The notes beneath the pieces were generated by a model that did no database searches, was not told the origin of the DNA, and worked only from the letters and a program-made list of their open reading frames with translations. This document shows positions 8,588-17,360 of a DNA stretch of 64,000 nt, piece by piece. How positions within the stretch are numbered: the stretch's first letter is position 1; the number at the start of each line of letters is the position of its first letter. Source of the stretch: Seleniivibrio woodruffii (GTDB lineage: Bacteria > Chrysiogenota > Deferribacteres > Deferribacterales > Geovibrionaceae); NCBI RefSeq assembly GCF_029267515.1, contig NZ_JAJUIS010000001.1:62001-126000 (forward strand). The letters run 5' to 3'. Made by a program: the position numbers and the translations under genes.

Positions 8588-9106
8588 ATGAAACATATCA
8601 CCATTATATTAATGGCTTTGTTCACATTTTCCGCTTATGCGGCGGATTTCAGCATCAGCGTACCATCTGCGAAAAATCGTGTGTTTGAACAGGAGCAGGT
8701 ACTCAACGGATTCGGATGCACCGGAGGCAACGTTTCACCTGAGATAGCATGGAAAAACCCGCCGAAAGGCACAAAGAGCTTTGCCCTGACCGTGTACGAC
8801 CCCGATGCACCAACAGGCTCCGGCTGGTGGCACTGGGTGATAACCGACATCCCCTCAGACGTTCGCAAAATTGAAAAGGGCAAAGTGCCCGTCGGTGCCG
8901 TTCAATCCGCAACGGATTACGGGCAACCCGGTTACGGCGGTCCCTGTCCGCCTCAAGGCACAAACCACAGATACGTCTTCACCGTGACCGCGCTCAAAAC
9001 CGAAAAACTTGGCATAACCCCCTCCGCATCGGGAGCACTCGCCGGATTTATGATAAACATGAACGCCATAGGCAAAGCGAGCACCATAGTCCGTTACGGC
9101 AGATAA
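8588..9106 (+). CDS. YbhB/YbcL-type PEBP (Raf kinase inhibitor-like) protein, exported
   Basis: Phosphatidylethanolamine-binding protein fold, 172 aa. Family signatures are DPDAPTGSGWWHWVITDIP (about residues 74-92), SPEIAWKNPP ahead of it and GYGGPCPPQGTNHRY after it. The N-terminus is a Sec signal peptide ending AYA, so the protein should be periplasmic, like several bacterial YbcL proteins. The ligand and role of bacterial members are poorly defined. AGGAGG lies just ahead of the ATG. It follows the second nucleotidase after 87 bases without a clear terminator, so co-transcription is possible. Confidence 0.9.
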   Translation: MKHITIILMALFTFSAYAADFSISVPSAKNRVFEQEQVLNGFGCTGGNVSPEIAWKNPPKGTKSFALTVYDPDAPTGSGWWHWVITDIPSDVRKIEKGKVPVGAVQSATDYGQPGYGGPCPPQGTNHRYVFTVTALKTEKLGITPSASGALAGFMINMNAIGKASTIVRYGR

Positions 9107-9112
9107 ATTTCA

Positions 9113-9133
9113 GGGTGCGGGAAATCTGCACCC
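9113..9133 (+). terminator. Weak hairpin after the PEBP gene
   Basis: GGGTGC pairs with GCACCC, and a T-run follows only nine bases later. This is a weak terminator at best; the spacer TATTATACT could instead be part of a promoter for the AraC gene. Confidence 0.35.
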
Positions 9134-9161
9134 GTATTATACTTTTTTGAATAGGTGATTA

Positions 9162-9965
9162 ATGAGCAGAGAGATTCGTTCCAGACAGGGCATAGGCGCA
9201 GTGGGCACGATAGTTCAGGCGTGCGAGGAAACACTTTACAACCTCGCCATAGCCGACCCATGCGTGATAATGGTTGAGCTTGGCACAAAAAAGATGACAG
9301 CCCGCGAAAGCGGTTTTGAAATCCGTTCGTCACAGGCGCTCGCCATCTGGAACACCGTATACATAGACGTGACCAACCTTAAAGCGGATGCCGGGTTTTA
9401 TCAGGCAGCATGGATAGCGTGGGACAGGGAAATAATCTCTAAGTACGTCCTCCTTCAGGCAGCGAAGAAAAACGACAGCAGAAGGGATGTGGTGCATATC
9501 CCGAAAACGGACAGGATGCTGAAAGAGGCATTCGCAAGGGCTTCGGAGGGAATATCAGACGAAACAGTTCCTGCTGATATTGCCGCCCACCGGATGCTTG
9601 AGCTTCTGATGGTTCTGGACGCGAATGGTTCATTCTCCCCGCCCGGCGCGGATGTCCCACTTTCATGGAGGCTGCGCAAAATGCTCAACAGCGACCCGTC
9701 CCGAAAGTGGCGCATAGCCGACATGACAAGAGCTGTGGGAATGAGCGAATCGACCATTAGACGCAGACTCGCTGAAGAAAACATAAACGTCGGGGAGCTT
9801 ATCACCGACGTGCGGATGTCATATGCTCTCGCGCTTCTGCAATCCACCGACATGACCGTTACACGCATCGCATCCGAAGCAGGATACGACTGCGTTTCAC
9901 GCTTTACGGCGCGTTTCCGCAGCCGTTTCGGGTTCACCCCGTCGTCAGTCAGAGGGCAGAGATGA
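9162..9965 (+). CDS. AraC/XylS-family transcriptional regulator
   Basis: 267-residue regulator. The C-terminal ~100 residues carry the two helix-turn-helix units of AraC proteins: WRIADMTRAVGMSESTIRRR, then the second unit ending TRIASEAGYDCVSRFTARFR, SRFGFTPSSVR. The N-terminal ~160 residues show no cupin pattern I can recognise, so the effector is unknown. AGGTG sits upstream of the ATG. Its 3' end overlaps by 21 bases the 3' end of the convergent radical SAM gene. The target is not evident; the neighbouring exported proteins or the radical SAM gene are candidates by position only. Confidence 0.88.
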   Translation: MSREIRSRQGIGAVGTIVQACEETLYNLAIADPCVIMVELGTKKMTARESGFEIRSSQALAIWNTVYIDVTNLKADAGFYQAAWIAWDREIISKYVLLQAAKKNDSRRDVVHIPKTDRMLKEAFARASEGISDETVPADIAAHRMLELLMVLDANGSFSPPGADVPLSWRLRKMLNSDPSRKWRIADMTRAVGMSESTIRRRLAEENINVGELITDVRMSYALALLQSTDMTVTRIASEAGYDCVSRFTARFRSRFGFTPSSVRGQR

Positions 9966-11291
9966 TATGTTCATTATCCGCTCGTCTGCGGCAGTGAGGT
10001 TCCTGCGCATACTCTCGCGGATATAATCCATTCCGTTGTAAAAACATTTCAGCATAACTGACAGCAGAAACATCCCCTTTGGGGTAATAACCGCGTTTTT
10101 GCCGCTCCCTTTGACAGCCCCCAGCAGTCTGAGAGCATTATATTCTATAAACGGTTTATGAGCAGGATTACCCTGTAAACCGAACATTTCAACCATCATG
10201 CGGTAGCGGTTGATTGCGGACGGAGCGAAGGTTACGCTCTTTGTGGCAGAGGTCTGTCCGGCAGAAATCCTGTCAGCGTAGGTTTTGAGAGAGAAAGAGT
10301 TCGCATACAGAGTACCGTCCAGAAAGCTGAACGCACCGGAACCAAGCCCGACGTATTCCTGATGTTCCACGACGTATTCGTCAATATTCGTACCTGCCTT
10401 GTGTGCGTATGCCCATGAAGTACGCTGGATATACGGGTCACCCATCATCTGCGTTATGAGCTTATAGTGCCCCGCCTCGCTCTCATACCCTGCTCTGCCA
10501 AGTCTTTTGCCGAATTTATGTCCGGCAAAGGGAGCATACATAAGCGGATAAAAAGTGACCTGCTGGGGATTCAGTTTAAGAACCGTAAAGATGTCCTCGC
10601 CCAGTTCCTGTGCGGTCTGTTCCGGAAAATTATACATCATGTCAACGTTAACCACCGGGAACAGTTTCAGAATCTCCTCAACCTTGCGGTACTGTTCCTC
10701 GCCGCTGCCGAATTTCAGCTTGCGCCCGATACGCTCCAGATATTTGTCGTTAAAGGTCTGTATGCCCACGGAAAGTCTGTCCACACGCCCGACTGTGTAT
10801 TCAAGATTTTCAGGATCTATATGGTTCGGGTCTGTCTCAATGGACACGTCCTTCACATCGAAAAGTTCTTTTGCAAGATCTATGGTTTTCGCCAGTTCCT
10901 GCGGGATGACGGTTGTCGTTCCGCCGCCGAAACATACGGAATCAAATCTATAGCCCAGCGCCGCCGTCATACGCATCTCTTCGCGGAGAAAACGGAAATA
11001 GTTTGCCGCTGTTTCCTGATGAAATTTGAATCTGTGGAACGAGCAATAGGGACAGAGGGTAATACAGAACGGGATGTGGACATAAAGCATGTAGGATCTG
11101 CCCGCTATAGGTTCCGGCAGAGAGGTTATCTCAGTTCCATCGTTGAACCGCAGATAATATTTCACCGCCTGCTTCATAACTGAGCGTACAAGTTTTGCCG
11201 ACCAGTCCCATTCAATAGAGTCTTCGCCGGATGAAGAATCAAAATGCGATACGCCTTTGGAAAATGATGTCTCTCTGGGAAATCCGCTCAA
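9945..11291 (-). CDS. HemW/HutW-like radical SAM protein (coproporphyrinogen oxidase-like family)
   Basis: 448-residue radical SAM enzyme with the cluster motif CITLCPYC (C76, C80, C83) followed by SFHRFKF, then CFGGGTTT, SIETDPNHI and LSVGIQTFND. This is the layout of the HemN/HemW/HutW group. HemW is a heme chaperone and HutW/ChuW opens heme anaerobically; I cannot assign either, and a ~65-residue N-terminal extension and a long C-terminal region leave room for another role. A TTG start is preferred because GAGGG lies seven bases ahead of it; an ATG 38 codons later is the alternative. Heme use would fit the metal-chelate uptake operon at 35-41 kb, but they are not adjacent. Confidence 0.75.
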   Translation of the reverse strand: MSGFPRETSFSKGVSHFDSSSGEDSIEWDWSAKLVRSVMKQAVKYYLRFNDGTEITSLPEPIAGRSYMLYVHIPFCITLCPYCSFHRFKFHQETAANYFRFLREEMRMTAALGYRFDSVCFGGGTTTVIPQELAKTIDLAKELFDVKDVSIETDPNHIDPENLEYTVGRVDRLSVGIQTFNDKYLERIGRKLKFGSGEEQYRKVEEILKLFPVVNVDMMYNFPEQTAQELGEDIFTVLKLNPQQVTFYPLMYAPFAGHKFGKRLGRAGYESEAGHYKLITQMMGDPYIQRTSWAYAHKAGTNIDEYVVEHQEYVGLGSGAFSFLDGTLYANSFSLKTYADRISAGQTSATKSVTFAPSAINRYRMMVEMFGLQGNPAHKPFIEYNALRLLGAVKGSGKNAVITPKGMFLLSVMLKCFYNGMDYIRESMRRNLTAADERIMNISSLPSD

Positions 11292-11381
11292 GAGTGTACC
11301 CTCAATAAATTGTTTTTAATCGCTTGTTTTATACTAATGTCTGTCTATGAATAAATAAAGAGAAATCGTTCACGAGCTAAC

Positions 11382-11408
11382 AAAAAGACCCCGCCGTTAA
11401 GCGGGGTC
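11382..11408 (-). terminator. Intrinsic terminator after the first 961-residue lipoprotein gene
   Basis: Read on the minus strand, GACCCCGC and GCGGGGTC form an 8-bp stem followed by TTTTTG. It has the same stem sequence as the terminator at 6866. Confidence 0.85.
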
Positions 11409-11419
11409 CCAAGTATTTG

Positions 11420-14305
11420 TCAGTAGTTGAACATCTTAACGCCGACAGGCACAAGAGCCGCTCCGGTGTATTCCCTGATATCGGTGATGTCCGGCGAAAC
11501 AGACGGAGTGAAGGAAGAAAAAGTTGTCCTCGCCGACATAGAATTTGTTTCCGCTGCTGTTGCCCCGGCACCGGAAACGTTTTCATCTATCACAACCCCG
11601 CTCATTTCAAGGTCGGAGGTCATGGCTGCTATCCTGTTGCCAGCGATTGCCGGACCATAACCTGAGGCTGCGATGACGTTTGTTCCGTTGAAAGCCGGAA
11701 GCCTCACCGCCCCTGTCTGTAAAAGGTCGCTGTTCAGTTTAAACATCATAAAGTCGCCCTGTTGTGCGAAAACATCGTAACTAAGATATTTTTTCATACC
11801 CAGCAGAACGTATACGCTGCCGTCGGTATCCACCGCAAGGGAACTGTCATAGTCGAAGCCCATGGGCGTATCGAACTCAGGCACAGCGTTTATCTGCACA
11901 AAGGAACAGCTTCCTATGGAATAACCGGCACCCGTGACAGAACCATTCAGCTTCATTACACGCACGGCGTACCAGCCCTGCGAGCTGTCATACAGCTTGT
12001 ACTTAAAGTATATATTACCGCCGCTGTCTGTCTGTATATCCTCAAGGGGCAGGATATCCACGTTGCTGTCCGTTCTGAAAAATCCTTTGTCAAAGTTCAT
12101 GTCATAGTCATAAACAATGGCTCCGTAATAGAAAGTTGAGCCGCTTGATGTTCCCACAAGTGCTATTCTGTTTGCCGAAGGGATGTTGACTATACCGTAT
12201 GGCGTCATAGGCATCTGGTTGTTCAAATCATCCAGAAAAACAAGCTGCTTACTGGAGACAGCCGCACCCGATACCGCGCTTAGTTTCGCCAGCGACCAGC
12301 TCCCGTTGCTGAAATCTTTCAGTGTCAGAACAAGATAGTCCGTTCCGCTCTGGTTAATAACAACACCGCCGACTGTCTCCGTGGGCGAACCAGAGTTCAG
12401 AGTGTATTTCTTGAACCACTCTATGGCGCTCAGATCGTTTTTAACCTTCATAACGGTGACAAAAGAGCTTCCCGCAGTGTAATCCGCTATCAGATATATG
12501 TTTCCTGAGGAATCCTTTATAATCTTGCTGAACGATGGTATGGCTCCGTCGGAAAAGTTTGTGAAGGTCAGTTTTTTCGTGACCGGAGCGGAGTCTTCGG
12601 TCAGTCTGGTGACTATCGGAGTTCCTGGCAGACTGCCGTATGTTATTTTACCGGCGCCGGAATAATAAGCGAGCGTGTACAGGCTGTCGCCGTTCACAAG
12701 CCCCGAAAGAGTTTCGACATAGGTGCCGTATTCGTTGTTGTCCACTCCGAAAGCATATTCTAAGAATGAGTAGAATCCGCCATCGGCAAAGCCTTTAAAC
12801 GATCCCTCCTCGGCTTCGGAATATACCATGCCGTCGTTATCCAGTGACATAAGATAATCAAAAGTGTAGTAAACGGTATAGTCGCGCATGTTGCTGTCTG
12901 TTGCTGTAAGCGCCACCACAAAATAGTTCCCCGAATAGTCCATCAGATCCATCGCATCGTCATATCTGAAGGAGGGGTACTCTTTTGAAAGTTTCGATTC
13001 TATATGATATCCGGTAATTCCGTTATTTGCATCGATAGCAATCCGCAGACCGGACGGAGTGTAACCTGCGGGTCCGCTTACATTGAACTCAAAATAGGGT
13101 CCGTTGACATCCTCTCTGATTCTCATAGTGAGGGAAGGAAACATATCCGCGTACTGTTCTGTGCTGAGATTGCCCCCACGCACGGTGTACGACTCTTCCG
13201 TGGAATTGCCGTACTCAACGTTAACAGTTTCATACATGTCCATCGGCGATCCGTTATAAGGCACTATGTTGTATGACGGCTGGCTGAAATAATACGGCAG
13301 ACTGCCGTATTCCAGAGCCATCTTATTGTTAGCGGTTGTTAAACCGTACCATGTAGTAGCTGCCATGCTCAGACTGAATGCCGCGGAGGATACCCCCTGT
13401 GCAGTTACTGTGAAATTATTAAAACCTGCGGAACCGTTTATATTATAGTTCACATTCAGACCCGACAGGACATAAGGCACAGTCTGCCCCGGGTACTGGT
13501 ACATCCTGACAGATGTGTTGCGAAGCTCAAGGTCGTGACTGAGCCCGTTCCCCTTTATCTTCCATTCGCCGTTCTCGTTTGCAAAGCCCACTGTGGAATA
13601 TTCGAAAGAGCCATCGGAATATGAGAGCTTAATGTCAAAAAGTCCGCCCTCCTGAGAATCTTTCTTCTCCCTTTCACTGACATCGGTGAGCACAACTCCC
13701 GAAAGCACCACGTCGTTATTGAAAAGAAATCCGGCAGTCTGGGTCATAACATGGTTGATAAATTCGTCTCTGCCCATGCCATCCATAACACCGAAATCAT
13801 CAGCGACATATTTCTCTATATCGTCGTATGAGGCACCTCCGGCATATGCCGTTTCAAGCATATGCAGTGCCGCAAGCTCCATGGAAGCCACGCCTCCGAA
13901 CGTGCAGGCAAGCTCCGCCTCCGTTGCGCTGTTGGGAACTATCTCAATGTCGGTGCTGCCTGTACAGACAACTTCGTCGTTTTCGCCGTTCGCCGAGATG
14001 ATAAAGCTATAGGTATTTCCTGCTATCAGGTCTCCGATCTCAACAGAGGTACCGTTTTTTGCGGCTTCAGTTGCGTCCACCTCTTCTGTGCCGCCACCCG
14101 CCGTGCTGTACGAAATGCTGACAGCGGTTACCAGCGTGTTGCCAACCATAAAGCCGGAATCGCCGTTTCTTCCGCTCTTACCGGAATTTTCAAAATCCAT
14201 TTTCAAAAGAACCGAATTCTTAGATTTTGATGTTGTTGTGCCCCCACCGCAGGATACCAGAATAAAAGATAAAATCACTGCGGCAAGATATTGAATCATT
14301 CTCAT
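11420..14305 (-). CDS. Large lipoprotein of unknown function, paralog 1 (961 aa)
   Basis: The signal peptide ends LVSCGGG, a lipobox, so this is an exported lipid-anchored protein. I do not recognise the whole. After a Gly/Thr/Ser linker comes an Ig/fibronectin-like stretch with GNTYSFIISANGENDE. A compact segment around 165-260 contains DEFINHVM, FDIKLSYSDGSFEYS and NGEWKIKGNGL and resembles an NTF2/SnoaL-like fold. The last ~400 residues have spaced DSSGNIYLIAD, DSGGNIYFKY and DGSVYVLLG motifs, like propeller blades of the SBBP type. AGGAG precedes the ATG and a terminator follows. The adjacent gene encodes a paralog of identical length. Confidence 0.8.
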   Translation of the reverse strand: MRMIQYLAAVILSFILVSCGGGTTTSKSKNSVLLKMDFENSGKSGRNGDSGFMVGNTLVTAVSISYSTAGGGTEEVDATEAAKNGTSVEIGDLIAGNTYSFIISANGENDEVVCTGSTDIEIVPNSATEAELACTFGGVASMELAALHMLETAYAGGASYDDIEKYVADDFGVMDGMGRDEFINHVMTQTAGFLFNNDVVLSGVVLTDVSEREKKDSQEGGLFDIKLSYSDGSFEYSTVGFANENGEWKIKGNGLSHDLELRNTSVRMYQYPGQTVPYVLSGLNVNYNINGSAGFNNFTVTAQGVSSAAFSLSMAATTWYGLTTANNKMALEYGSLPYYFSQPSYNIVPYNGSPMDMYETVNVEYGNSTEESYTVRGGNLSTEQYADMFPSLTMRIREDVNGPYFEFNVSGPAGYTPSGLRIAIDANNGITGYHIESKLSKEYPSFRYDDAMDLMDYSGNYFVVALTATDSNMRDYTVYYTFDYLMSLDNDGMVYSEAEEGSFKGFADGGFYSFLEYAFGVDNNEYGTYVETLSGLVNGDSLYTLAYYSGAGKITYGSLPGTPIVTRLTEDSAPVTKKLTFTNFSDGAIPSFSKIIKDSSGNIYLIADYTAGSSFVTVMKVKNDLSAIEWFKKYTLNSGSPTETVGGVVINQSGTDYLVLTLKDFSNGSWSLAKLSAVSGAAVSSKQLVFLDDLNNQMPMTPYGIVNIPSANRIALVGTSSGSTFYYGAIVYDYDMNFDKGFFRTDSNVDILPLEDIQTDSGGNIYFKYKLYDSSQGWYAVRVMKLNGSVTGAGYSIGSCSFVQINAVPEFDTPMGFDYDSSLAVDTDGSVYVLLGMKKYLSYDVFAQQGDFMMFKLNSDLLQTGAVRLPAFNGTNVIAASGYGPAIAGNRIAAMTSDLEMSGVVIDENVSGAGATAAETNSMSARTTFSSFTPSVSPDITDIREYTGAALVPVGVKMFNY

Positions 14306-14407
14306 GGTTCACTCCTTGCTCACACAGTATATACATATGATTTTTACAAAATCAACGTTATGTCGAACAATAAAACTTATAAACAGATGTCTGTCTTTTT
14401 ACCTCAA

Positions 14408-17293
14408 TCAGTCGGCAACAAGATTGTAAAGGTTCGCAACCACCGCAGAAAGCACAGCATCAGTTGCCGGATGAGCAGTGACTATCGGAGCCGCCTCCGA
14501 GGTGTAAAATGACGACGGACTGTAAAATGACGTGTCAAGAGATACGCTCCCCTGAGCCATCGTCACTTTTGATCCCGCTGACGTGAGCGACCTTCCGCCC
14601 ACGGTCATATCCGGCATGACATCTATTACGGTTTTCCCCATAAGAACGACCGAACCGTTGGCGCCTTCAATCATGACCTGTATATATGAGACACTTGGAA
14701 GGACAACTGCCGATTCCATAGTGAAATCGTCGTCCAGCTTTAACAGCACATTGGACACCTTGTATGTGTTCATCACACTTTTGTATTCGCTGATTCTGTA
14801 AAGAACGTATGCCTTATCCTGAGAAACAGCAACACTGCCGCTTACTGAAGGTTCATCCGGAAACGACGCCGCATCAAAAGATAAGTTCTGAACCGACACT
14901 GAGGTTATGGAATACGTCTGTGCTCCTGTATCCGCCGCCGCGTTGAATCTGAAAAGTTTTTCCACACCAGAAAAGCTGCTTTCCACATATATGTTTCCGC
15001 TGCTGTCGGACGCAATAGAATTTATCTGAGGAAATGCAGTCAGGGGTTCAGTAAACGCCGAAGAATGGAAAGTAAAATCTGAATTGAGCGTTATCAGGCA
15101 TATCCTGTTACGGTAACTGCCACTCTCAGGCTCCTGCAGATTTCCGACCAGTACAAATTTTCCTACTTGCGGAATGTAAAGGATACGCGGTGCGAAAAGC
15201 ATATTGGAGGAACCGGAATCCGGAAGATACAGATTTCTGGACTCCGCAACGCTGCCTGAGGCTGTGTTTAACCGCATTATGGTGTTGATATACTCATCGC
15301 TTCTGAGAACCAGTATAAGCTCGTCCGTTCCGGCATTGTTAACTATGACAGCCCCGCCGAGCATGGATCTTGGATAGATGAATTCCAGATGATAATCTTT
15401 CATCCAATGCACCTGATCCATATCGGAACTGAGCTTCAAAACCGTGATTATGCCCGGATTTTCCGGAGTTATTCCGTCAAGACTCGATATAATATATGCG
15501 GAGCCGTCCGTTCCTTTCAGAAACATGCTGATATTCTGCATTTCCACATACGACTCGTAACCTGAATATGTAAGCGAGGAGGCATACAGATTTTCTCCCT
15601 GACGCATCATATTTATATTAAAAAAATTATTACTGCCATCAGCGGAGTGTCTCCCGAAGCTGTACACTGTGTTCACGCTGAAGAGCGACTGACCGGATAC
15701 CGCACCGGCAGTCGTATAGATAGATGTATTGAATTTATTTGTGTCAAACCCCAACAGAATCTCAGGATATGCTATAAAACCGCCGTTTCCAATACCTTTG
15801 AAGGTTCCTTCGAACGGAATATACCCGTTCAAACCGCACTCCGCCTGATCTTCGAGATCATCAAAAGTGTAGTAGGAGGTGAACTCCCTCATGTCCCCGT
15901 CTACAGCGGTGACCCCTATGATGAATGATGTCGGGTTGTTGGCGAGAATATCGTTAAGCCCCGATATTGTAAAAGACGGAGCCGCAAGCGACAGCTTCGA
16001 TTCCGTGTGATAGCTTCCCCCGTCCCACGACGCGTCTATGGTCATTTTGACGCCGCTCACGGCGAAAACCGAAGGAAGCGCTATATTAAAATTATAGTTT
16101 TCGCTTCCGGACGCCTCCATCCATACGAAGGGGAAATTATAAACTGTCTGTTCGATTTCAAGCCCGCCGCCGCGGACAGTATACTGCTCTTCAGTGCTGT
16201 CGGAATATTCAGCAGTCAGCACTGTGTCCACGCCCATACCCGACCCCTGTACAGGTACGATTTCGTAAGCCATCTTCCATGAAGGCAAAAGGATGCTCAT
16301 ATTGTTCATTTCGGAATACAGGTTTGGCGATGTCAGACCGAAACTGCCGCCGGAGAATTTTGTGAATCCTGTATCGGCTATGCCATTTCCGGACAGAGTG
16401 AAATCCGTTACAGTGTCGGACTCCGAAACTGCGCTCATTCTGACATCCACGCCGGTAATCATCAGCCCGTCCATCTCCTGCATAGAAGAGTTGTATCTGG
16501 CTGCGGCGTGTCTTATCTCCATGTCGTGCGCCAGCCCGTTCCCTTTTATTTTCCATTCACCGTCCTCTTCTGCAAATCCCGCCGAGACATATTCATATGA
16601 CCCGTCCGAATAGATTATCTTTATATCGTAAACATTATCTTCAATATCGGAAGTCTTTCCTGTCAATCCTGTTTCAGAAATAACCACATTAACGGGTTTT
16701 ATATTGTCGTCAAAAAGGTATTCGTCAGCATCATCGGTCAGAGAAGTTATGAACTGCTCCCTGTTCATACCGTTCATAACGCCGAAATCCGATGCAACAT
16801 AATCTGAAAGTTTTTCGTATGAGGCGTTTTCCTGAAAGGAGGTCTTTATAAGGTTGAGCACGGCAAGCTCAAGGGACTGCACCCCGCTGAACCGACATTC
16901 AAGCTCCGCTTCGGTTGTGTCGTTCGGCACTATCTCCACTTCCGTACTTCCTGAGCAGACAATGGTTTCGTCCTCACCCTCCGCCGAAATATTGAAAGTA
17001 TAGGTTTCGCCTGCCAGAAGATCCGGAATTATTACCTCGGAAGAATCCCTTGCGGCGGACGTTACGTCCAGTTCCTGATATTCAGAGCCTTCCGTTCCGT
17101 ATGATATCTTTACACCTGAAATGTACTCACTGCCGACCATAAAACCGCCATCGCTGTCTCTTCCCTTGCTGCTGCTTTCGAAATCCATTTTGATAGACAC
17201 CGAGTTTTTCGATTTGGAAACGGTTGTCCCGCCTCCGCAAGAGACCGACAATAAGGAAATAAGAATAAGGATGAAATACAGCGGCATTTTCAT
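14408..17293 (-). CDS. Large lipoprotein of unknown function, paralog 2 (961 aa)
   Basis: Lipoprotein with lipobox LSVSCGGG at the end of a signal peptide starting MKMPLYFILILIS. The start at 17293 is chosen over an in-frame ATG at 17341 because GAGG precedes it and the signal peptide then begins cleanly. The resulting length equals that of the neighbour. Shared landmarks in the same order are SKSKNSV near the N-terminus, GETYTFNISAEGEDE, DYVASDFGVMNGM, YDIKIIYSDGSYEY, GEWKIKGNGLAHDMEI and repeated DSSGNIYVESS/DGSAYIISS blade motifs. No strong terminator separates the pair, so they may form one transcript. The function is unknown; a cell-surface binding or sensory role is only a guess. Confidence 0.8.
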   Translation of the reverse strand: MKMPLYFILILISLLSVSCGGGTTVSKSKNSVSIKMDFESSSKGRDSDGGFMVGSEYISGVKISYGTEGSEYQELDVTSAARDSSEVIIPDLLAGETYTFNISAEGEDETIVCSGSTEVEIVPNDTTEAELECRFSGVQSLELAVLNLIKTSFQENASYEKLSDYVASDFGVMNGMNREQFITSLTDDADEYLFDDNIKPVNVVISETGLTGKTSDIEDNVYDIKIIYSDGSYEYVSAGFAEEDGEWKIKGNGLAHDMEIRHAAARYNSSMQEMDGLMITGVDVRMSAVSESDTVTDFTLSGNGIADTGFTKFSGGSFGLTSPNLYSEMNNMSILLPSWKMAYEIVPVQGSGMGVDTVLTAEYSDSTEEQYTVRGGGLEIEQTVYNFPFVWMEASGSENYNFNIALPSVFAVSGVKMTIDASWDGGSYHTESKLSLAAPSFTISGLNDILANNPTSFIIGVTAVDGDMREFTSYYTFDDLEDQAECGLNGYIPFEGTFKGIGNGGFIAYPEILLGFDTNKFNTSIYTTAGAVSGQSLFSVNTVYSFGRHSADGSNNFFNINMMRQGENLYASSLTYSGYESYVEMQNISMFLKGTDGSAYIISSLDGITPENPGIITVLKLSSDMDQVHWMKDYHLEFIYPRSMLGGAVIVNNAGTDELILVLRSDEYINTIMRLNTASGSVAESRNLYLPDSGSSNMLFAPRILYIPQVGKFVLVGNLQEPESGSYRNRICLITLNSDFTFHSSAFTEPLTAFPQINSIASDSSGNIYVESSFSGVEKLFRFNAAADTGAQTYSITSVSVQNLSFDAASFPDEPSVSGSVAVSQDKAYVLYRISEYKSVMNTYKVSNVLLKLDDDFTMESAVVLPSVSYIQVMIEGANGSVVLMGKTVIDVMPDMTVGGRSLTSAGSKVTMAQGSVSLDTSFYSPSSFYTSEAAPIVTAHPATDAVLSAVVANLYNLVAD

Positions 17294-17360
17294 GGCATAA
17301 CCTCGTATGAAATTATATCCACAAAAGAACTGCAAAATCAACCTACGCTAACGGGGGGTA

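Noticed and set aside
10467-11183. 238-residue plus-strand frame opposite the HemW-like gene
   Set aside because: Sequence lacks domain motifs and lies entirely antisense to a clear radical SAM gene.
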